Assembly: GCA_945882995.1 (NCBI GenBank)
Contig: CAMCXE010000005.1
Coordinates: forward strand, 1 to 43,972
DNA length: 43,972 bases
DNA from: Thalassocella blandensis
GTDB taxonomy: Bacteria; Pseudomonadota; Gammaproteobacteria; Pseudomonadales; Cellvibrionaceae
Direction of reading: 5' to 3'
Under the pieces are notes generated by a model. That model made no database searches and was not told where the DNA came from. It worked only from the letters and a program-made list of their open reading frames with translations. The translations under genes and the position numbers were made by a program. Below, piece after piece: positions 34,379 through 43,355 of this stretch (its first letter is position 1; every line of letters begins with the position of its first letter).

Positions 34379-34416
34379 CGCCGCCTTTCTTTATTTAACA
34401 CAGTGAACGTCACCTT

Positions 34417-35790
34417 ATGTTCGAGAGTTTGTCCGACCGCTTAACGCGCTCCCTGCGTAAAATTACCGGCAAGGCGCGCCTTTCCCATGACAATATTCAA
34501 GAAACTCTGCGCGAAGTGCGCAAGGCGCTTCTTGAGGCCGACGTTGCCTTGCCCGTGGTGAAAGATTTTATTAATGAGGTGCGCAAGCGCGCCATTGGGC
34601 AAGAGGTGGCCCGCGCGCTTAATCCGGGGCAGCAGTTTCTTAAGATTGTTGAGACTGAGCTGACCCTAATGATGGGTCAAGCCAATGAGCGCCTGAATCT
34701 GGCCGTCGCGCCGCCAGCGGTTGTTTTGATGGCAGGTTTGCAGGGGGCCGGCAAAACCACATCGGTGGCAAAATTGGCGCGCTTCCTGAAGGAAAAGGAA
34801 AAGAAAAAAGTGCTGGTAGTGAGTGCCGATATTTACCGACCGGCCGCCATCAAACAGTTGGAAACCTTGGCCGCAGAGGTTCATGCGGAATTTTTCCCAT
34901 CTTCCGTCGACCAAAACCCCATAGATATTGCGCGCAATGCCATCGCCCACGCGCGCAAAATTTTTGCTGACGTGGTTATTGTCGATACCGCCGGCCGGTT
35001 GCATATCGATGATGATCTGATGACGGAGATCAAGCAGCTGCATGCGGCTATTAACCCTATTGAAACGTTGTTTGTAATTGACGCCATGATCGGGCAGGAC
35101 GCCGTGAATACGGCTAAGGCCTTTAATGAGGCATTGCCCCTGACCGGTGTGATTCTCACCAAAGCTGACGGTGATGCGCGTGGCGGCGCGGCACTGTCGG
35201 TGCGGCACGTTACTGGCAAGCCCATTAAATTTTTGGGTGTCGGTGAAAAGGTGGAAGCACTGGAGCCATTTTATCCCGAGCGTCTCGCCTCGCGGATCTT
35301 GGGCATGGGGGACGTGATGTCCCTGATCGAGGAGGTAGAGCAAAAGCTCGACCGAGCTAAAGCCGAAAAACTGATTCAAAAAGTTAAAAAAGGCAAAAGT
35401 TTCGATCTGGAGGATCTGCGCGATCAATTACAGCAGATGCAGAATTTGGGCGGCATGACATCAGTGTTGGAGAAATTGCCGGGCATGGGCAATATTGCGC
35501 AGCTGGCGCAGCAGGCTGATGTGACTAAGCAGTTTAAGCAAATGGATGCCATCATTAACTCCATGACCCCCGCCGAACGCCGTGATCCAGAGTTGCTTAA
35601 CCCTTCCCGTAAACGCCGCATTACTGCCGGTTCCGGCACTAATATCCAAGACTTGAATCGCCTGCTTAAGCAGCACAAGCAGATGGCTAAGATGATGAAA
35701 AAATTCAAGGGCGGCGGCATGTCCAAAATGATGCGTGGCTTGGGCGGCATGATGGGTGGGGGCGGTATGCCGCCGGGTTTGGGGCGGTAG
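34417..35790 (+). CDS. ffh: Signal recognition particle GTPase Ffh
   Basis: This 457-aa protein binds signal sequences of membrane proteins on the ribosome and, with 4.5S RNA and FtsY, brings them to the membrane. The N domain (1-85) is followed by the GTPase domain: P-loop [20 protein letters not shown], and [10 protein letters not shown]. The M domain (about 300-457) is rich in Met and Gly and includes [21 protein letters not shown], and a Met/Gly-rich tail ([15 protein letters not shown]). The length is that of the family. It precedes rpsP, as in many gammaproteobacteria. Confidence 0.97.
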   Translation: MFESLSDRLTRSLRKITGKARLSHDNIQETLREVRKALLEADVALPVVKDFINEVRKRAIGQEVARALNPGQQFLKIVETELTLMMGQANERLNLAVAPPAVVLMAGLQGAGKTTSVAKLARFLKEKEKKKVLVVSADIYRPAAIKQLETLAAEVHAEFFPSSVDQNPIDIARNAIAHARKIFADVVIVDTAGRLHIDDDLMTEIKQLHAAINPIETLFVIDAMIGQDAVNTAKAFNEALPLTGVILTKADGDARGGAALSVRHVTGKPIKFLGVGEKVEALEPFYPERLASRILGMGDVMSLIEEVEQKLDRAKAEKLIQKVKKGKSFDLEDLRDQLQQMQNLGGMTSVLEKLPGMGNIAQLAQQADVTKQFKQMDAIINSMTPAERRDPELLNPSRKRRITAGSGTNIQDLNRLLKQHKQMAKMMKKFKGGGMSKMMRGLGGMMGGGGMPPGLGR

Positions 35791-35959
35791 CGAGGATTTC
35801 CGCGGCAAGGCTGTACAGGTGGAAAAGTTTCCAGTACACTTCGCCGCCTTTCGCGGGCATCACCAGCAGAACTGGTCTATTTGTCCGTTTTTAGATGTGA
35901 GCCTAGGCTCTACAATTACCGATTTTAATTTTTCGACTTCAGACAGGAAGCAAACCGAG

Positions 35960-36220
35960 ATGGTCAGCATTCGTTTAGCCCGTGGCGGCTCAAAAAAACG
36001 TCCTTTTTATCATGTTACCGTTACCGACAATAAGCGCGCCTTAGGTGGTGTGTTCATTGAGCGTTTAGGTTTTTTCAATCCCGTTGCTCGCGGCCAAGAA
36101 GAGCGCCTGCGTATTGATAGTGAGCGATTGCAGTTCTGGATTCAGCAGGGTGCACAGTGCTCAGGGCGTGTTGCCAAGCTTGCTAAAGATGCTGCCAAAC
36201 AAGCCGTAGTTGCTGCGTAA
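35960..36220 (+). CDS. rpsP: 30S ribosomal protein S16
   Basis: This 86-aa protein starts [20 protein letters not shown]. It contains the family's [17 protein letters not shown]. It binds 16S rRNA and helps early 30S assembly. The longer upstream frame has no family similarity. An AGGAAG site lies 10 bases before the ATG. It is the first gene of the rpsP-rimM-trmD-rplS operon; a palindrome (35899-35910) and a possible -10 lie upstream. Confidence 0.97.
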   Translation: MVSIRLARGGSKKRPFYHVTVTDNKRALGGVFIERLGFFNPVARGQEERLRIDSERLQFWIQQGAQCSGRVAKLAKDAAKQAVVAA

Positions 36221-36225
36221 AACTG

Positions 36226-36792
36226 GTGTCCTCACGCATTGTCGTTGGTCATTTGGTTGGAGTATATGGGGTTAAGGGCTGGCTTAAGGTGAAATCATTC
36301 ACCGAGCCAGAAGACAATATCCTGCGCTACAAACCGTGGTATTTGCGGCTAGCTGCCGGCAGTATCATTTTCGATATCGAAGATGTTATGTCTCGGCCCA
36401 AGGGCCTATTGGTTAAGTTGAAGGCTATTGACGACCGCGATCAGGCGGCCGCTTTGGGTAAGGCCCAGATAGAAGTTGATGCGGCACTGCTGCCAAAACT
36501 TGTAGAGGGTGAGTATTACTGGAGCCAGCTGGTCGGGTTGCAAGTGGTCAGCGAATACGAAGGCGCGACTTATATACTGGGGCGCGTTAGAGAAATGTTG
36601 GAAACCGGTGCTAATGATGTATTGGTTGTTGTAGGCACTGGTGCTGATTTGCCTGGCGAATTGGCGTCACCCGGTCGAATGGTTAGTATTGATGCAAAAG
36701 AGCGATTAGTCCCTTATTTGCCTGGTGAATTTGTAAAGCAAGTGGATTTGGCGGCAGGCGTAATTTTAGTGGAGTGGGATCCTGAATTTTAA
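36226..36792 (+). CDS. rimM: Ribosome maturation factor RimM
   Basis: This 188-aa protein helps 16S rRNA processing and 30S head assembly by binding S19. The N-terminal domain holds VVGHLVGVYGVKGWLKVKSF and the PRC-barrel C-terminal domain includes YYWSQLVGLQVVS, ANDVLVVVG, and LVPYLPGEFVKQVDL. The start is a GTG five bases after the rpsP stop. Confidence 0.96.
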   Translation: MSSRIVVGHLVGVYGVKGWLKVKSFTEPEDNILRYKPWYLRLAAGSIIFDIEDVMSRPKGLLVKLKAIDDRDQAAALGKAQIEVDAALLPKLVEGEYYWSQLVGLQVVSEYEGATYILGRVREMLETGANDVLVVVGTGADLPGELASPGRMVSIDAKERLVPYLPGEFVKQVDLAAGVILVEWDPEF

Positions 36793-36813
36793 TTTTGGCC
36801 CGTGGCGTCCCTG

Positions 36814-37566
36814 ATGAATTTGGTGGTAATTACCCTTTTTCCTGAAATGTTCGCCTCTTTTAGCGAGCAGGGCGTTACGGGGCGAGCCATAAAAACGGGC
36901 ATTTTGAGCTTGGAGTGTATATCTCCGCGCCAGTTTACGGTGGATCGTCACCAAACTGTGGATGCTAGACCCTACGGTGGTGGGCCCGGCATGGTTATGA
37001 TGCTAGAGCCGTTACGTTTGGCGCTGGAGGCCGCAAAATCGGCGTTGATGGGTATAAGTGACATCAACCCGCGAGTGATTTATTTGAGCCCACAGGGGCG
37101 CCGTTTTGATCAGGCGGCTGCAAAATCACTGGGGGCGAAAACCAGTTTGATATTCATAGCCGGGCGCTATGAAGGTATAGATGAACGGTTTGTTCGCCGG
37201 TATGTGGACGAAGAGTGGTCCATCGGCGATTACGTACTTAGTGGCGGTGAGCTGCCCGCCATGGTGATGGTTGATGCCATGGCAAGATTTTTACCCGGTG
37301 TGCTCGGGGATGCTGAATCAGCGATTCAGGATTCGTTCGAGGAGGGGTTGTTGGATTGTCCGCATTACACTCGGCCAGAGTGTTATCTGGGCGATTGTGT
37401 GCCAGAGGTACTTTTGTCTGGCGATCACAAGCGAATTGCAAATTGGCGATTGCAGCAGTCACTAGGGCGAACCTGGGAGCGGCGACCTGATTTGTTAGAA
37501 AAATTGGAATTGAGTGCTTCGCAGATGAAACTTCTCGATGAGTATCAAGCGAACCTCGATGATTAA
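36814..37566 (+). CDS. trmD: tRNA (guanine-N1)-methyltransferase TrmD
   Basis: This enzyme of about 250 aa methylates G37 of tRNAs, using SAM bound in a trefoil knot, and so prevents frameshifting. It starts [16 protein letters not shown]; a GTG at 36802 would add four residues. Visible motifs: [36 protein letters not shown], and the knot [20 protein letters not shown]. The linker and C-terminal domain include the catalytic Asp region [16 protein letters not shown]. It is in the standard place between rimM and rplS. Confidence 0.97.
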   Translation: MNLVVITLFPEMFASFSEQGVTGRAIKTGILSLECISPRQFTVDRHQTVDARPYGGGPGMVMMLEPLRLALEAAKSALMGISDINPRVIYLSPQGRRFDQAAAKSLGAKTSLIFIAGRYEGIDERFVRRYVDEEWSIGDYVLSGGELPAMVMVDAMARFLPGVLGDAESAIQDSFEEGLLDCPHYTRPECYLGDCVPEVLLSGDHKRIANWRLQQSLGRTWERRPDLLEKLELSASQMKLLDEYQANLDD

Positions 37567-37603
37567 CTGTTAATTTGAATACCTTGTCGGCCAGTGTGTT
37601 TAA

Positions 37604-37634
37604 ACCTTTCGGTTTAAACCTTTAACCGAAAGGT
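37604..37634 (+). promoter_or_regulatory. Hairpin in the rplS leader
   Basis: An 11-bp perfect inverted repeat (acctttcggtt at 37604-37614 and aaccgaaaggt at 37624-37634) with a 9-base loop lies between trmD and rplS. The left arm also takes part in the overlapping palindrome gtttaaacctttcggtttaaac. No T run follows, so a regulatory or processing structure is more likely than a terminator. Confidence 0.55.
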
Positions 37635-37660
37635 GTGGCTAAAACGCTGTGGAGTGTGCC

Positions 37661-38023
37661 ATGAGTTCCAAGAACAAAATCATTCAAGAGCTGGAAAACG
37701 AGCAGCTCAAAACAGACCTCACCCCGTTTTCTCCGGGTGATACCGTGGTTGTACAGGTGCGTGTAATTGAGGGTGATCGCGAGCGTTTACAGGCCTATGA
37801 AGGCGTGGTTATTGCCATCAAAAATCGCGGCTTAAATTCGTCCTTTACTGTGCGAAAAATTTCCCACAATGTTGGTGTTGAGCGTACCTTTCAGACGCAC
37901 AGCCCGCAAATCTCCTCGGTGGAATTGAAGCGTCGTGGCGATGTGCGTCAAGCTAAACTTTACTATCTGCGTGACTTGGCCGGTAAAGCTGCTCGAATCA
38001 AAGAAAAACTCATCAGCAAATAA
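37661..38023 (+). CDS. rplS: 50S ribosomal protein L19
   Basis: This 120-aa protein starts [20 protein letters not shown] and has the family's [20 protein letters not shown], then [20 protein letters not shown], and [14 protein letters not shown]. It lies at the 30S-50S interface. A GGAG site 7 bases before the ATG fixes the start. A hairpin precedes it and a terminator follows. Confidence 0.97.
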   Translation: MSSKNKIIQELENEQLKTDLTPFSPGDTVVVQVRVIEGDRERLQAYEGVVIAIKNRGLNSSFTVRKISHNVGVERTFQTHSPQISSVELKRRGDVRQAKLYYLRDLAGKAARIKEKLISK

Positions 38024-38048
38024 GCTTGCTTATTTTGGTGTTGAAACA

Positions 38049-38073
38049 AAAATGGCCCTACGGGGCCTTTTTT
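38049..38073 (+). terminator. Terminator of the rpsP-rplS operon
   Basis: The GC-rich stem ggccc / ggggcc around a short loop is followed by a run of six T. It lies about 30 bp after rplS. Confidence 0.8.
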
Positions 38074-38427
38074 GTAGGTATTTTCAGCTGCGCTATGAGC
38101 TGGGTGGAGGCTTTGCGCTATTTCAGGTTGATGGTGTAAGGCTGCGCTGCAGCCTCGGGTAGTTCGGCGCCTTGTCATGTGTTTTGTCTGTAGGGTTAAC
38201 CTCTCGCGCATCATGCCTATGTGTGAGCGGGTTTAGCGCTCAGCATGGCTTCAACCGCTGGAGTTTTCGATGCTTCAGCTGTGACGGCCCAAAACTTAAA
38301 TTCGCACGGCGTCTTCAAAATAGGCGGGTCAGTTGACCGATGGATTTTGCACCGTGGAATTTTTTAAATAAGTCAGCATGTCAGTGTCTTACGATGTCTC
38401 GTTGCGGGCACGCTTGAGGTTTATCCC
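38074..38427. other. Gap between rplS terminator and xerD
   Basis: No gene, tRNA or repeat is supported in this stretch. The ribosome site GAGGT for xerD is at 38415-38419. Confidence 0.5.
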
Positions 38428-39333
38428 TTGAAATCAGCAGCCCAAATGTTGCAAGTTTGGATCGAGCCTTTCTTATCGTCGCTTTGGGTGGAGCGCGGTT
38501 CGAGTCAAAATACCCTCGTGGCCTACCGTGGTGATTTACTGCGTTTTGCTGAATGGCTGGCGGTTGAAAAACCCGATCTTCAGCAAGTGGATAGGGCTTG
38601 TATCGAAGCTCATGTGGCGTGGCGACAGAGCCACGGCTTGTCGGCGCGCTCCACTGCGCGCTTTCTATCCTGCGCCCGTAGTTTTTTTGGCTTCTTACAG
38701 CGCGAGGCCTTTCTCCCGGTTAACCCTGTGGAGTCGTTGCGCGGCCCCAAACTCGCCGCAGGACTTCCCAAGTCCGTTACCGAGTCTGACGTTGAACGTT
38801 TGTTGCTTGCTCCGGATATTGAGACCCCAGCTGGCTTGAGGGACCGCGCCATGCTGGAAATACTTTACGCCGCCGGCTTGCGGGTCAGTGAGCTGGTTGG
38901 CCTAACCTTGCAGTCCATTAACTTGCGACAGGGTGTGGTGCGCGTTCGCGGCAAGGGTGGAAAAGAGCGGTTAGTGCCCCTGGGCGAGGAGGCAATCGTT
39001 TGGTTGGAGCGCTATCTTGCGGGCGGGCGTGCTGAGCTGTTGACCGGGCGGTTATGCGATGAGCTATTTCCCAGTAATCGAGGGCAGTTGATGACGCGGC
39101 AGCTGTTCTGGCATCGGATCAAGCATTGGGCCAAGGTCGCCGATCTTCGCGCGGATTTGTCCCCGCACAGTTTACGTCACGCCTTTGCTACACACTTGTT
39201 GAATCATGGCGCCGATATTCGCGTGCTACAGCTTCTGCTGGGGCACAGCAATTTATCGACCACACAAATCTATACCCAAGTCGCAAAACAGAGATTAAAG
39301 AGCCTGCATCAGGAGCATCACCCCAGAGGCTGA
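38428..39333 (+). CDS. xerD: Site-specific tyrosine recombinase XerD
   Basis: This 301-aa recombinase, with XerC, resolves chromosome dimers at dif under FtsK control. It has the N-terminal SAM-like domain (SSLWVERGSSQNTLVAYRGD) and the catalytic domain with R152 (AAGLRVSELVGL), K176 (RGKGGKERLVPLG), H247 and R250 (PHSLRHAFATHLL), H273 (LLGHSNLSTTQ) and the nucleophile Y282 (IYTQVA). The TTG start is supported by a GAGGT site; an ATG six codons in is the alternative. It precedes dsbC and hom, as in Pseudomonas. It is not the integrase of a mobile element. Confidence 0.95.
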   Translation: MKSAAQMLQVWIEPFLSSLWVERGSSQNTLVAYRGDLLRFAEWLAVEKPDLQQVDRACIEAHVAWRQSHGLSARSTARFLSCARSFFGFLQREAFLPVNPVESLRGPKLAAGLPKSVTESDVERLLLAPDIETPAGLRDRAMLEILYAAGLRVSELVGLTLQSINLRQGVVRVRGKGGKERLVPLGEEAIVWLERYLAGGRAELLTGRLCDELFPSNRGQLMTRQLFWHRIKHWAKVADLRADLSPHSLRHAFATHLLNHGADIRVLQLLLGHSNLSTTQIYTQVAKQRLKSLHQEHHPRG

Positions 39334-39456
39334 TGCCACCCGGTTGAACTGCGAGGTGCAAACTGGGTCTGCTATGCTATTCTGCGAAACCTTTACATTC
39401 TCCAGCCTCGCCTAGCAGATGCGGCGGCCAAATTTCACTTTCCAGTTGGGACCTTT

Positions 39457-40278
39457 ATGAAACTTACACACTCATTTTTAACTAGCGCCTTGGTATTGTC
39501 GTTGGCTGCGGCCGCAACGGTACAGGCTGAGCCGTCCAAGCAGGCCAAGTTGCCGGTGGCCTTGACTGGCAATTCAAGCGCTGCCCAGGCTGCGTCAGAG
39601 CCTAGTCTTGACGAAGTTAAACAACGCATTAATAAGGCGCTACAAGCCGCCAAGCCCGACATTTCTGTGGCTGATGTGCAAAAAGCGCCTATTCCTGGGT
39701 TGTATAAGGTTTCCTTAGGGCAGGGGCCCGCTATTTATTCTTCAGCGGACGGCAGTTATTTTGTGGTTGGCGATCTTTACCGCATTAGTGGTGCGGAGGT
39801 AGTTAATGTCACGGATGAGGAGCGCAACGGGTTGCGAGCAAAGGCTATTGCGGGTCTAAAAAAGGATGACTTGATTATCTTCTCGCCGGAAGGCAAGCCA
39901 AAGGCGTCCATTTATGTTTTTACTGATGTGGATTGCGGCTACTGCCAAGTGATGCATCAGCAGGTGCCCAAGATGAATGAGATGGGTATCGAGGTGCGTT
40001 ATTTGGCTTATCCTCGCGCGGGGTTGAACTCACCTTCATTCAATAAGATCGCCTCTGCATGGTGCGCGGCTGATAAAAAATCGGCGCTTACCAAACTGAA
40101 AAATAAAGAAGAGATCCCGATGAACGTTTGCGCGAACAACCCAGTGGCAGCGCAATTTCGATTGGGGCAACAATTTGGCGTATCAGGTACGCCTTCACTC
40201 ATTTTGGAAAATGGGCAATTGGTAGGCGGTTATGTTGAACCCGAGCGACTTGCTCAAATGTTGAATATTAAAATCTAA
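39457..40278 (+). CDS. dsbC: Thiol:disulfide interchange protein DsbC
   Basis: This 273-aa periplasmic disulfide isomerase corrects wrong disulfides with help from DsbD. The signal peptide ends about VQA-EP (residues 23-26). The N-terminal dimerisation domain (about 50-115) is followed by the thioredoxin fold with active site C160-GY-C163 (DVDCGYCQV), the structural pair C203 and C225, and the cis-Pro loop GTPS. The signal-proximal part is slightly longer than in E. coli, with an Ala/Ser-rich stretch (NSSAAQAASEPS). Confidence 0.95.
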   Translation: MKLTHSFLTSALVLSLAAAATVQAEPSKQAKLPVALTGNSSAAQAASEPSLDEVKQRINKALQAAKPDISVADVQKAPIPGLYKVSLGQGPAIYSSADGSYFVVGDLYRISGAEVVNVTDEERNGLRAKAIAGLKKDDLIIFSPEGKPKASIYVFTDVDCGYCQVMHQQVPKMNEMGIEVRYLAYPRAGLNSPSFNKIASAWCAADKKSALTKLKNKEEIPMNVCANNPVAAQFRLGQQFGVSGTPSLILENGQLVGGYVEPERLAQMLNIKI

Positions 40279-40302
40279 ACTCGGGCTTTAACCCGAGAGC
40301 GA

Positions 40303-40333
40303 AAAGGCCCCTTCATTGGGGCCTTTGTTTTTT
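40303..40333 (+). terminator. Terminator after dsbC
   Basis: The stem aaaggcccc / ggggccttt with the loop ttcatt is followed by gttttttt-like bases. It separates dsbC from hom. Confidence 0.85.
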
Positions 40334-40454
40334 AGGGCAATCCAACCGAAGTTTCTAAGTTCAATTACGTTGACAGTCTCCAGCACCCTCAGTAAGGTTG
40401 CCGCGTTTTTCCCCCAGTGTTTTTTGCCCGCAGCTACGCCAGACGAGGTTCATT

Positions 40455-41759
40455 TTGAAAACGGTTAGAATTGGTATTTGTGGTTTGGGAACCGTGGGTT
40501 CCGGCACCTTCAACGTCATCAAGCGCAATGGGCAGGAAATAAACGCCCGTGCCGGCTGCGCGATTCAAGTTGTGCAAGTGGGCTGCCGTCGCGACAATCC
40601 CGCCTGCGATCTGCGGGATGTTGAGGTCACGCGGGATATATTCGCTGTGGCGCGCAATCCTGACGTGGATATCTTGGTGGAGATGCTGGGCGGTACTACT
40701 ACCGCAAAAGATTTAATTGAAACCGCCATCGCCAACGGCAAACACGTGGTCACCGCTAATAAGGCACTGATTGCCGAACATGGTAATGAGCTGTTTGCTG
40801 CCGCCCGCGCCAAGGGGGTAAGCATCGCGTTTGAAGCCGCCGTTGCGGGCGGCATCCCCATTATTCGCATTTTGAAAGAAGGGCTATCGGCCAATCGTAT
40901 TGAGTGGTTGGCGGGCATTATCAACGGCACGAGTAATTTTATTCTCACTGAGATGCGCGACAAGGGCCGCTCGTTTGAAGATGTGTTGGCGGAAGCTCAG
41001 CGATTAGGCTACGCAGAGGCGGACCCTACCTTTGATGTGGAAGGGATAGATGCCGCCCACAAGCTAGTGATTTTGGGATCCCTCGCCTTTGGCATGCCGT
41101 TGCAGTACGACAAGGTGTACACCGAAGGCATCAGCAAAATAGCGCCCATGGATGTCTCCTATGCCGGCGAGCTGGGTTATCGCATTAAGCATTTGGGTAT
41201 CGCCCGTAAGCACGCGGATAATCGAGTGGAGCTACGTGTTCACCCCACCTTTATTCCGGAGCGGCGTCTGATTGCGAATGTCGATGGTGTGTCCAACGCC
41301 GTGGCGGTAAAAGGCGACGCAGTAGGTTCCACGCTCTATTACGGCCCCGGAGCCGGTGCCGAACCTACGGGGTCGGCCGTGATATCGGACATTATTGAGC
41401 TCAGCCGCACATTACTCGCGCCGCCAGAATACCGAGCCCCCTATTTAGGCGTGCAAGACGATCAACTCACTAATTATGAGATTCTGCCCATTGAGGAGAT
41501 TGAGACCTGCTATTACTTGCGTATGTCCGCCGCCGATCAACCCGGCGTTTTATCCAAAATTACCCAAATTTTGTCGGATGCTGGAATTAGTATTGAGGCA
41601 TTAATTCAAAAACAGCCGCATGAGCATGACATGCAGGTCCCCGTAATATTGCTGACCAACAGTGTGCAGGAGAAAAAAATCAACCAAGCCATCGCCTTGA
41701 TTGAGGCGCTGGATACCATTGTTGGCTCCGTCGTGCGCATTCGCGTCGAAACTCTATAA
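40455..41759 (+). CDS. hom: Homoserine dehydrogenase
   Basis: This 434-aa enzyme reduces aspartate semialdehyde to homoserine, the branch point to threonine and methionine. It starts MKTVRIGICGLGTVGSGTFN, where the TTG start has a GAGG site 7 bases upstream; a longer frame from 40398 lacks similarity. It has the Rossmann NAD(P) domain, the catalytic domain (VTANKALIAEHG, AAVAGGIPIIRIL, INGTSNFILTEM), and a C-terminal ACT domain (ADQPGVLSKITQILSDAGIS), which suggests feedback control by threonine. It is monofunctional, without aspartokinase. Confidence 0.97.
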   Translation: MKTVRIGICGLGTVGSGTFNVIKRNGQEINARAGCAIQVVQVGCRRDNPACDLRDVEVTRDIFAVARNPDVDILVEMLGGTTTAKDLIETAIANGKHVVTANKALIAEHGNELFAAARAKGVSIAFEAAVAGGIPIIRILKEGLSANRIEWLAGIINGTSNFILTEMRDKGRSFEDVLAEAQRLGYAEADPTFDVEGIDAAHKLVILGSLAFGMPLQYDKVYTEGISKIAPMDVSYAGELGYRIKHLGIARKHADNRVELRVHPTFIPERRLIANVDGVSNAVAVKGDAVGSTLYYGPGAGAEPTGSAVISDIIELSRTLLAPPEYRAPYLGVQDDQLTNYEILPIEEIETCYYLRMSAADQPGVLSKITQILSDAGISIEALIQKQPHEHDMQVPVILLTNSVQEKKINQAIALIEALDTIVGSVVRIRVETL

Positions 41760-41781
41760 AACTTTTGTGTGGAATTAATTT

Positions 41782-43179
41782 GTGAAATTTATTAGCACCC
41801 GTGGCCAAGCGCCAGAACTTTGCTTTGAAGACGTAGTACTGACCGGCCTGGCTAGCGATGGTGGCCTTTATGTGCCTGCAACACTCCCCCAATTTTCAGC
41901 GGCCGAAATTGCCAGTTGGCGTGGTCTTAGTTATCAGGAATTGGCGTTTAAAATTATCGCGCCGTTTGTGGATGGTGAGATAGCGGATGAAAATTTGCAG
42001 GCCATTATTGCTAAATCCTATGCGGGTTTTCGTCATCAGGCCATAGCGCCATTGGTACAAATTGGCCACAACGAGTGGATTTTGGAATTATTCCAGGGGC
42101 CTACGTTGGCTTTCAAAGATTTTGCCTTGCAGTTTTTGGGCAATTTATTGGATTTTATTTTGGCAAAACGCCAGCAAAAAGTTGTGATAATGGGGGCAAC
42201 GTCTGGTGATACAGGTTCCGCCGCTATTGAGGGCTGCCGTTATTGCGAAAACGTCGATATTTTCATTTTGCACCCGCACAATCGTGTGTCCGATGTGCAG
42301 CGCCGCCAAATGACGACGGTGTTGGCTCCCAATGTGTTTAACATCGCTTTAGAAGGCAATTTTGATGATTGCCAAAATATGGTCAAAGCAAGTTTTGCCG
42401 ATCAGTCATTTTTGCCTGAGGGGCGTCAATTGGTGGCAGTGAATTCCATTAATTGGGCGCGCATCATGGCGCAGATTGTTTATTATTTTTACGCAGGCTT
42501 GGCGCTAGGCGCGCCAGATCGCAAAACCGCGTTCGCGGTGCCCACCGGCAATTTCGGGGATATTTTTGCTGGATATTTGGCAAGCAAAATGGGCTTGCCC
42601 ATTGACCAGTTGGTAATCGGCACCAATAGCAATGATATTTTACATCGCTGCATTAGCCAAAATGATCATAGTAAACAACCCCTGGTGCACTCACTGTCGC
42701 CGAGCATGGATATTATGGTATCCAGCAATTTCGAACGTATGTTGTTCGATTTGTATGGCCGAGATGGTGCCGCCATTGCGCAGCTTATGGAAGATTTTAA
42801 GCAGGGCAATATGCCGTTATCAGCCGATGCACTCAGCCGTGCCCGTGCGTTATTTTCCAGTTATAAATTGGATGACCAAGAAATGCTGGATGTCATCGCC
42901 GAAGTTTTTGCCAAAACCGAATACTTACTCGACCCCCACACCGCAATCGGCGTACAAGCCGGGCGCAAAACCCGTCGTGACCCATCGATACCTATGGTTT
43001 GCCTCGCCACGGCTCACCCCGCCAAATTTCCAGAAGCCATTGAAAAATCCGGCGTAGGGGTAGAGCCAAAACTACCAATTTATATGCAGGATTTATTTGA
43101 GCGCGAGGAGCGCTGCGCCGTGTTGGAGCAGGATATTGGTGTTGTGCAAGGGTATATGCAGGGGAATATTCGGGTTTAG
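41782..43179 (+). CDS. thrC: Threonine synthase
   Basis: This 465-aa PLP enzyme makes threonine from O-phosphohomoserine. The PLP lysine is in GPTLAFKDFALQFLG, and the phosphate-binding loop is MGATSGDTGSAAIEG. It also shows the family's NSINWARIMAQIVYYFYA and TGNFGDIFAGY. It starts with GTG (KFISTRGQAPELCFEDVVL) about 20 bp after hom. The two form a threonine operon with no thrB seen here; homoserine kinase must be elsewhere. Confidence 0.97.
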   Translation: MKFISTRGQAPELCFEDVVLTGLASDGGLYVPATLPQFSAAEIASWRGLSYQELAFKIIAPFVDGEIADENLQAIIAKSYAGFRHQAIAPLVQIGHNEWILELFQGPTLAFKDFALQFLGNLLDFILAKRQQKVVIMGATSGDTGSAAIEGCRYCENVDIFILHPHNRVSDVQRRQMTTVLAPNVFNIALEGNFDDCQNMVKASFADQSFLPEGRQLVAVNSINWARIMAQIVYYFYAGLALGAPDRKTAFAVPTGNFGDIFAGYLASKMGLPIDQLVIGTNSNDILHRCISQNDHSKQPLVHSLSPSMDIMVSSNFERMLFDLYGRDGAAIAQLMEDFKQGNMPLSADALSRARALFSSYKLDDQEMLDVIAEVFAKTEYLLDPHTAIGVQAGRKTRRDPSIPMVCLATAHPAKFPEAIEKSGVGVEPKLPIYMQDLFEREERCAVLEQDIGVVQGYMQGNIRV

Positions 43180-43204
43180 TGTTCGTTTTGCAAACCGTAT
43201 GCGG

Positions 43205-43226
43205 AAGCGGCCCCGTTACCGGGGCC
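43205..43226 (+). terminator. Possible terminator hairpin after thrC
   Basis: The stem cggccccg / cggggccg around ttac is strong, but the bases after it (tcattatt) hold only a weak T run. It may act as a terminator or mRNA-stabilising end. Confidence 0.5.
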
Positions 43227-43355
43227 GTCATTATTGGTGTTGATGAGTGTTAATGGTGAGTAGTTTGCTTGCTGCAGGAATTTGATTTTACGCAATTTTG
43301 TATTGAAACAAGCGCAACACAAAATTAAGGGGCTCCGCGTCCCTGTCTTGCACCC

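Noticed and set aside
34666-35427. Long open frame (253 codons) on the minus strand inside ffh
   Set aside because: It is antisense to the clearly coding ffh, has no family pattern and is explained by ffh codon use.
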